Assembly (NCBI GenBank): GCA_946481475.1
Contig: CAMLOB010000088.1
Span: forward strand, 1 to 10,750
Reading direction: 5' to 3'
Length of the DNA stretch: 10,750 nucleotides
Origin: an uncultured Chlorobiota bacterium
GTDB taxonomy: Bacteria > Bacteroidota > Kapaibacteriia > OLB7
Shown: positions 7,783-10,750 of the stretch, in pieces
How positions within the stretch are numbered: position 1 is the first letter of the stretch
Layout of the letters: each line of letters opens with the position of its first letter
Position numbers and translations under genes: made by a program
The notes under the pieces: model-generated
Database searches by the model: none
What the model saw: the letters and a program-made list of their open reading frames with translations, nothing else
What the model was told of the DNA's origin: nothing

Positions 7783-7873
7783 CCTTCGTGATTCTTGGTG
7801 TCCGCCGCGGCGGATCGTGCCTTTGTGTTTGATCTTACCACAAAGGCACAAAGAGCACCAAGAATCACGAAAG
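7783..7873. repeat. Nested inverted-repeat element between E2 and lipA
   Basis: The outer arms 7785-7800 and 7856-7871 are perfectly complementary over 16 bases. Inside lie a perfect 14-base GC palindrome (7801-7814) and an inner hairpin (7817-7827 with 7839-7849, 11 pairs, 11-base loop). The right half contains the phrase ACCACAAAGGCACAAAGAGC, which resembles a short intergenic repeat I have seen in many unrelated bacterial genomes. On the minus strand the element is followed by a run of eight T (complement of 7775-7782), giving terminator-like form in that direction. On the + strand it sits between the E2 stop and the lipA start and could shape RNA processing or termination there. Confidence 0.8.
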
Positions 7874-7921
7874 ATATTCAAGCCCCGTTTTGATGGACTT
7901 TCTGAATTTTGCATTGATACC

Positions 7922-8827
7922 ATGGGACTGAAACACCAGATAAACCTTCCGATTCTCAACAATCCCGAACGCAATCCGGTGGTACCCGGACGAGACCGGA
8001 AACCAGGCTGGCTGAAGGTGGATCTTCCGACCGGGGAGACCTACAGCATGCTGAAGAAGATGATGCGCTCGAAGAGTCTGCACACGGTCTGCGAAGAGGC
8101 GAAGTGTCCGAACATCGCCGAGTGCTGGGGGGCCGGAACCGCAACGTTCATGGTAATGGGAGATACCTGCACACGGTCGTGCGGGTTCTGCAACATCAAG
8201 ACCGGAAAGCCTTTGCCGCTGGATCCTGAGGAGCCGATGAACGTGGCGATCTCGGTCAGACAGATGGGAGTTCGCCATGCCGTCATCACTTCGGTTGACC
8301 GGGACGAGCTGCCGGACTGCGGTGCCGGACATTTTGCGGCGACGATCAGAGCGGTACGCGAGGTGAATCCGGACACGCAGGTGGAGGTGCTGATCCCCGA
8401 CTTCAAGGGAAACCTGGAGGCGCTGCAACTGGTGATCGACGCAAAGCCGGATGTCCTGAACCACAACACCGAAACCGTCCCTTCTCTCTACCGGCGTGTC
8501 CGTCCCCAGGCCCGATACGAGTGGACGCTGAACGTACTGCGCGAATCGAAGCGACAGGGGATGCGGACGAAGACCGGAATCATTCTGGGACTTGGAGAGA
8601 CGCGCGAGGAGCTGCTGCAAACGATGCGCGATCTGGTAGAGGCGGGCGTCGACATCCTGACGCTCGGCCAGTATCTGCAACCGACGGTCAACCACCTGCC
8701 GGTGGAACGCTGGGTGACGCCGGAGGAGTTCGACGAGTACAGGATCATCGGCGAGAAAATGGGATTCGACATCGTGGAATCGGGACCGCTGGTCCGGTCC
8801 AGCTACCACGCCGAACGCCACGTATAA
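7922..8827 (+). CDS. lipA: Lipoyl synthase
   Basis: This radical SAM enzyme inserts two sulfurs into protein-bound octanoyl groups to form lipoyl cofactor, acting on E2 and glycine-cleavage H proteins. From ATG 7922 it has 301 residues, the normal family length. The auxiliary cluster motif C-x4-C-x5-C is at Cys57, Cys62 and Cys68. The radical SAM motif C-x3-C-x2-C (CTRSCGFC) is at Cys83, Cys87 and Cys90. The C-terminal RSSYHAE (292-298) carries the serine ligand of the auxiliary cluster. The frame stays open upstream to a GTG at 7817, but those 35 codons only translate the intergenic repeat, so 7922 is chosen. One oddity is Cys133 in LPDCGAGHF, where the family usually has a second glycine. 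It lies downstream of an E2 carrying two lipoyl domains, its natural substrate, and may share its transcript. Confidence 0.97.
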   Translation: MGLKHQINLPILNNPERNPVVPGRDRKPGWLKVDLPTGETYSMLKKMMRSKSLHTVCEEAKCPNIAECWGAGTATFMVMGDTCTRSCGFCNIKTGKPLPLDPEEPMNVAISVRQMGVRHAVITSVDRDELPDCGAGHFAATIRAVREVNPDTQVEVLIPDFKGNLEALQLVIDAKPDVLNHNTETVPSLYRRVRPQARYEWTLNVLRESKRQGMRTKTGIILGLGETREELLQTMRDLVEAGVDILTLGQYLQPTVNHLPVERWVTPEEFDEYRIIGEKMGFDIVESGPLVRSSYHAERHV

Positions 8828-8840
8828 CCCGGCACTCGCA

Positions 8841-8862
8841 GGGGCGCATAACCATGCGCCCC
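8841..8862. repeat. Perfect REP-like hairpin downstream of lipA
   Basis: GGGGCGCAT and ATGCGCCCC form a perfect nine-pair stem around an AACC loop, 13 bases after the lipA stop. No T run follows on either strand. It could act as a transcript-end stabiliser or a weak terminator for lipA, but its form also resembles short GC-rich intergenic repeats that occur in many copies. Confidence 0.65.
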
Positions 8863-8871
8863 GAAACGGCG

Positions 8872-8899
8872 AATGTCGATTTTCGATTGTCGAATTGAT
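8872..8899. repeat. Short degenerate TCGATT-type repeat
   Basis: The stretch reads as near-repeats of GTCGATT, TTCGATT, GTCGAATT and GATT. Its complement has the form TCGACAATCGAAAATCGACA, a simple intergenic repeat type that I recognise from other bacterial genomes. The remainder of the 8828-8985 gap shows no other clear signal, and no ribosome site precedes the next gene. Confidence 0.45.
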
Positions 8900-8985
8900 T
8901 GCAGTTAGCCGATGATGGTGAAAGAAGTCCGAACCGCTGAACAGTCGGGTCGACAACCTCGTGTTTCCCTCCTCCCCGCAACACC

Positions 8986-9678
8986 ATGATCTACCACATC
9001 ACCGGCATCGTCGGTACGCTTCTCTACGGACTTTCGGTCCTCGGCCTCTGGATACAGTGGAAAAAGATTCGCGAGCGGAAGGGGATGGAGCTGATCGAGA
9101 GACCGACGGCGGTTATCTCGCTGAACGCCATTGCCATGGCCTTCTTCGCCTACTACTTTCTCTTCTTCTACGGCTTTGCCCTGGCCCGCTTCAACCATTA
9201 TCTCGTCTGGCCCCGTCTGGTCGCCATCGGTCTCTCGCTGATGATTATGTACGAGATCATGATCGACAGAAAGAACCTGAGCGCGCAGTTCACCTTTTTC
9301 GGTTGCACCGCGTTGACGCTCGGGGGACTGATGATGATGATCTTCTTCCGTCCGACCGCCATGCGGCTTGTGGACGTGTCGAAGGGAACGCTGATCCTCA
9401 ACACCTTCATGCTGGCGCAGGCCGGTATCCATCAGATTGTGCTCGTCATCCGCTCCGGAAGGACCGGCGGCCTCGCTCTTCGCACGCAGCAACTGACTCT
9501 TGCGAAAAACCTCGGCAACATGACTTTCGGCGCGGCAATGGGGACCGCGAGCGGCTGGCCGCTGGTCCTCCTCTGGGGGACCGACTCTCTCTTCAAGGGA
9601 ATTCTGATCTATCTCTTCCGGTGGGTCCGGATCAGTCCCGTTGCGAGAGAACGCGCGGAGAGGACTCCGGCATCGTAG
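8986..9678 (+). CDS. Seven-helix integral membrane protein, PQ-loop-like
   Basis: A 230-residue inner-membrane protein I cannot assign to a named family with certainty. Hydrophobic segments lie at about residues 5-24, 44-66, 74-93, 102-121, 134-155, 173-189 and 191-211. The first and fifth end in basic, Gln-containing turns: WIQWKKIRERKGMELI and HQIVLVIRSGRTGGLAL. This 3+1+3 plan with a Gln-basic-Gly-Leu turn after helices 1 and 5 recalls PQ-loop/SWEET-type transporters, but the proline-glutamine pair itself is absent, so a transporter role is only inferred. The ATG at 8986 has no Shine-Dalgarno, which is common here, and lies eight residues before the first helix region. It follows lipA after 158 bases and precedes the oxygenase-like gene by 103 bases on the same strand. 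The basic tail (RERAERTPAS) is probably cytoplasmic or exposed. Confidence 0.75.
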   Translation: MIYHITGIVGTLLYGLSVLGLWIQWKKIRERKGMELIERPTAVISLNAIAMAFFAYYFLFFYGFALARFNHYLVWPRLVAIGLSLMIMYEIMIDRKNLSAQFTFFGCTALTLGGLMMMIFFRPTAMRLVDVSKGTLILNTFMLAQAGIHQIVLVIRSGRTGGLALRTQQLTLAKNLGNMTFGAAMGTASGWPLVLLWGTDSLFKGILIYLFRWVRISPVARERAERTPAS

Positions 9679-9687
9679 ACCGACAGT

Positions 9688-9749
9688 ACACGGATAACAC
9701 AGAAAAGCCATACCGACACTGTACCCCTGTCCCCTACCCCCTGTCCCCC
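9688..9749. repeat. Simple intergenic repeats with minus-strand G-quadruplex motif
   Basis: Bases 9688-9707 resemble the ACACGGAT-ACACAGA type of simple intergenic repeat. Bases 9722-9734 and 9735-9749 are two imperfect copies of TACCCC(C)TGTCCCC(C). On the minus strand the second block gives four G runs of five, five, four and four, joined by loops of three, two and three bases, which is a strong G-quadruplex pattern. It ends 32 bases before the next start codon. Confidence 0.65.
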
Positions 9750-9781
9750 TCATCTCCGTATCTTCGGAAAAATCAACACAG

Positions 9782-10750
9782 ATGAGAAAAGAAGCCTGGC
9801 AGGAACTGCTGAACAAATCTGACGGGATGACGATCCCGGCCGCCGTCTCCGGAGCTTTTGCGCCGGAGGAGATCGACACGTTTATGAATCTCTACGTTGA
9901 GATCTTCCGTGAATTCATCCGGCGGGGTGCCGGGCATCTCGGACTGAAGGTCTTCACCGGCAGCGAAATGGATCACACCGAAGGGGGACATCTGATGCAG
10001 ACCCCTCCCCTTGAAGAAGAAGCCCTCACCCTCTGGACAGAACGCCTCTTCGGAGGAAAGAACTTCGGTATCATCCTGAACAATCTGGAGAAATACTCCG
10101 ACCGGTTCGCCCGGACCGCAACCGCAGAGACAAACCGGCTGCTGGCGCTGACCGGCATGCCCCTCGGCGGACTCGCCTTTCTCCTCTTCGCCGGGAACTA
10201 CGGGTTCACGCCGTTCGGCGTCCACAAGGACAATCCGGGTGAGGAGGGCTTTCTCTTTCACATGGGACCGGGGGTCAAGAAGCTCTACACGTGGGAGACG
10301 AACCGTTTTCTGGAACTCTCCGGCGGCCTGCACATCCACACCGATCCGGCCTCCATCATCTCCGAAGCCGAGAACGCTTTCACTCTGGCACCGGGGGACA
10401 TCGCATTCCTCCCCTCCGGCACCTATCACGTCGCCGACACGCCGGAGTTCTCCGTCAGTATGGTCATGGATTTCGTCAATCCCCCTCCGGCCTATATCCG
10501 CCGGACAATAGCCGCACGGATCGCAGAGGAAGAGATGCAAACAAACGGAGAGCCTCCTCTCCCCCCTCTTCTTTCAGGAGAGGACGGAACCGGTATCTCG
10601 CAGCTCCTTCCCGCACTCCGGATGGGAGAGGAAGTCGAACGAGCCTTCGAGGATTATATCCTCCGTCTGCAAAGCAACGCCGGACTCTACACCCCGGCCG
10701 AACCGAACAGAAACGGCAATGCCTTTATGCCGGGAGAAGGGGAAGAACTG
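9782..10750 (+). CDS. Putative cupin/JmjC-like Fe(II) oxygenase, 3' end outside window
   Basis: The frame starting at this ATG runs 323 codons without a stop to the window edge, so the protein is C-terminally incomplete. A helical N-terminal region (1-125) is followed by a beta-rich segment with a JmjC/cupin look: GFTPFGVHKD contains His148-x-Asp150, a candidate metal pair, followed by GEEGFLFHMGPGVKKLYTW. The strand TLAPGDIAFLPSGTYHV (201-217) then supplies His216 as a plausible third ligand, in the usual order H-x-D...H. Lys166 or Lys167 could bind 2-oxoglutarate. The family assignment comes from motif order only; substrate and reaction are unknown. Residues 240-323 look like a charged helical extension. 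No Shine-Dalgarno is evident, and the C-rich repeat lies just upstream. It may share a transcript with the membrane protein 103 bases before it. Confidence 0.72.
   Translation, partial: MRKEAWQELLNKSDGMTIPAAVSGAFAPEEIDTFMNLYVEIFREFIRRGAGHLGLKVFTGSEMDHTEGGHLMQTPPLEEEALTLWTERLFGGKNFGIILNNLEKYSDRFARTATAETNRLLALTGMPLGGLAFLLFAGNYGFTPFGVHKDNPGEEGFLFHMGPGVKKLYTWETNRFLELSGGLHIHTDPASIISEAENAFTLAPGDIAFLPSGTYHVADTPEFSVSMVMDFVNPPPAYIRRTIAARIAEEEMQTNGEPPLPPLLSGEDGTGISQLLPALRMGEEVERAFEDYILRLQSNAGLYTPAEPNRNGNAFMPGEGEEL

Noticed and set aside
7783..7873. Nested repeat as a CRISPR or transposon end
   Set aside because: There are no spaced direct repeats, no target duplication and no transposase gene nearby.
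6070..7974. 634-codon open frame on the minus strand, longer than the E2 gene it covers
   Set aside because: It lies antisense to a well-identified E2 gene and the repeat behind it; its product is rich in Arg, His and Cys with no recognisable domain, as expected from a GC-rich shadow frame.
8905..9879. Open frames on both strands (8905-9879 minus, 8961-9785 plus) over the membrane-protein gene
   Set aside because: They compete with a frame having seven well-spaced hydrophobic helices; their own products are rich in Arg, His and Pro and lack structure.

Overview
The window looks like ordinary chromosomal housekeeping DNA, about 55-60% GC by eye, from a member of the Bacteroidota/Chlorobiota (FCB) group. 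The main evidence is a surface protein with a type IX secretion (T9SS, Por) C-terminal sorting domain at 69-1787. An OmpA-family protein with PD40 propeller blades and a carboxypeptidase-regulatory-like domain, an architecture typical of that group, lies at 4116-5699. Most starts lack a clear Shine-Dalgarno, which also fits. The precise lineage (Ignavibacteria, Kapabacteria or another) cannot be decided from the sequence alone.

Layout. 1-42: strong hairpin terminator. 69-1787 (-): secreted DUF4397-repeat protein with T9SS tail. 1788-1940: divergent intergenic region. 1941-3455 (+): lysyl-tRNA synthetase lysS. 3513-3923 (-): small four-helix membrane protein of unknown function, convergent with lysS over a stem-loop. 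3924-4115: divergent intergenic region. 4116-5699 (+): propeller/CRD/OmpA envelope protein, PorE-like but without lipobox or TPRs. 5700-5922: gap with a C-poor GA/GT tract. 5923-7776 (+): 2-oxoacid dehydrogenase E2 with two lipoyl domains. 7777-7921: nested inverted-repeat element. 7922-8827 (+): lipoyl synthase lipA. 8828-8985: REP-like hairpin and a TCGATT-type repeat. 8986-9678 (+): seven-helix membrane protein with PQ-loop-like character. 9679-9781: simple repeats including a four-run G-quadruplex motif on the minus strand. 9782-10750 (+): cupin/JmjC-like putative oxygenase, cut by the window edge. No intergenic stretch exceeds 300 bases.

How the genes relate. E2 and lipA are functionally linked: LipA inserts the sulfurs that turn octanoyl groups on E2 lipoyl domains into lipoyl groups. 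The T9SS cargo and the PorE-like protein may belong to the same secretion and envelope system, though they are not adjacent. The last two genes point the same way and could be co-transcribed, but their joint role is unknown.

No clear new system is visible. The points most worth a second look are the PorE-like protein, the recent-looking lipoyl-domain duplication, the nested repeat that creates a false upstream lipA start, the G-quadruplex motif, and the membrane protein/oxygenase pair. A different kind of small repeat or hairpin occupies nearly every gap.
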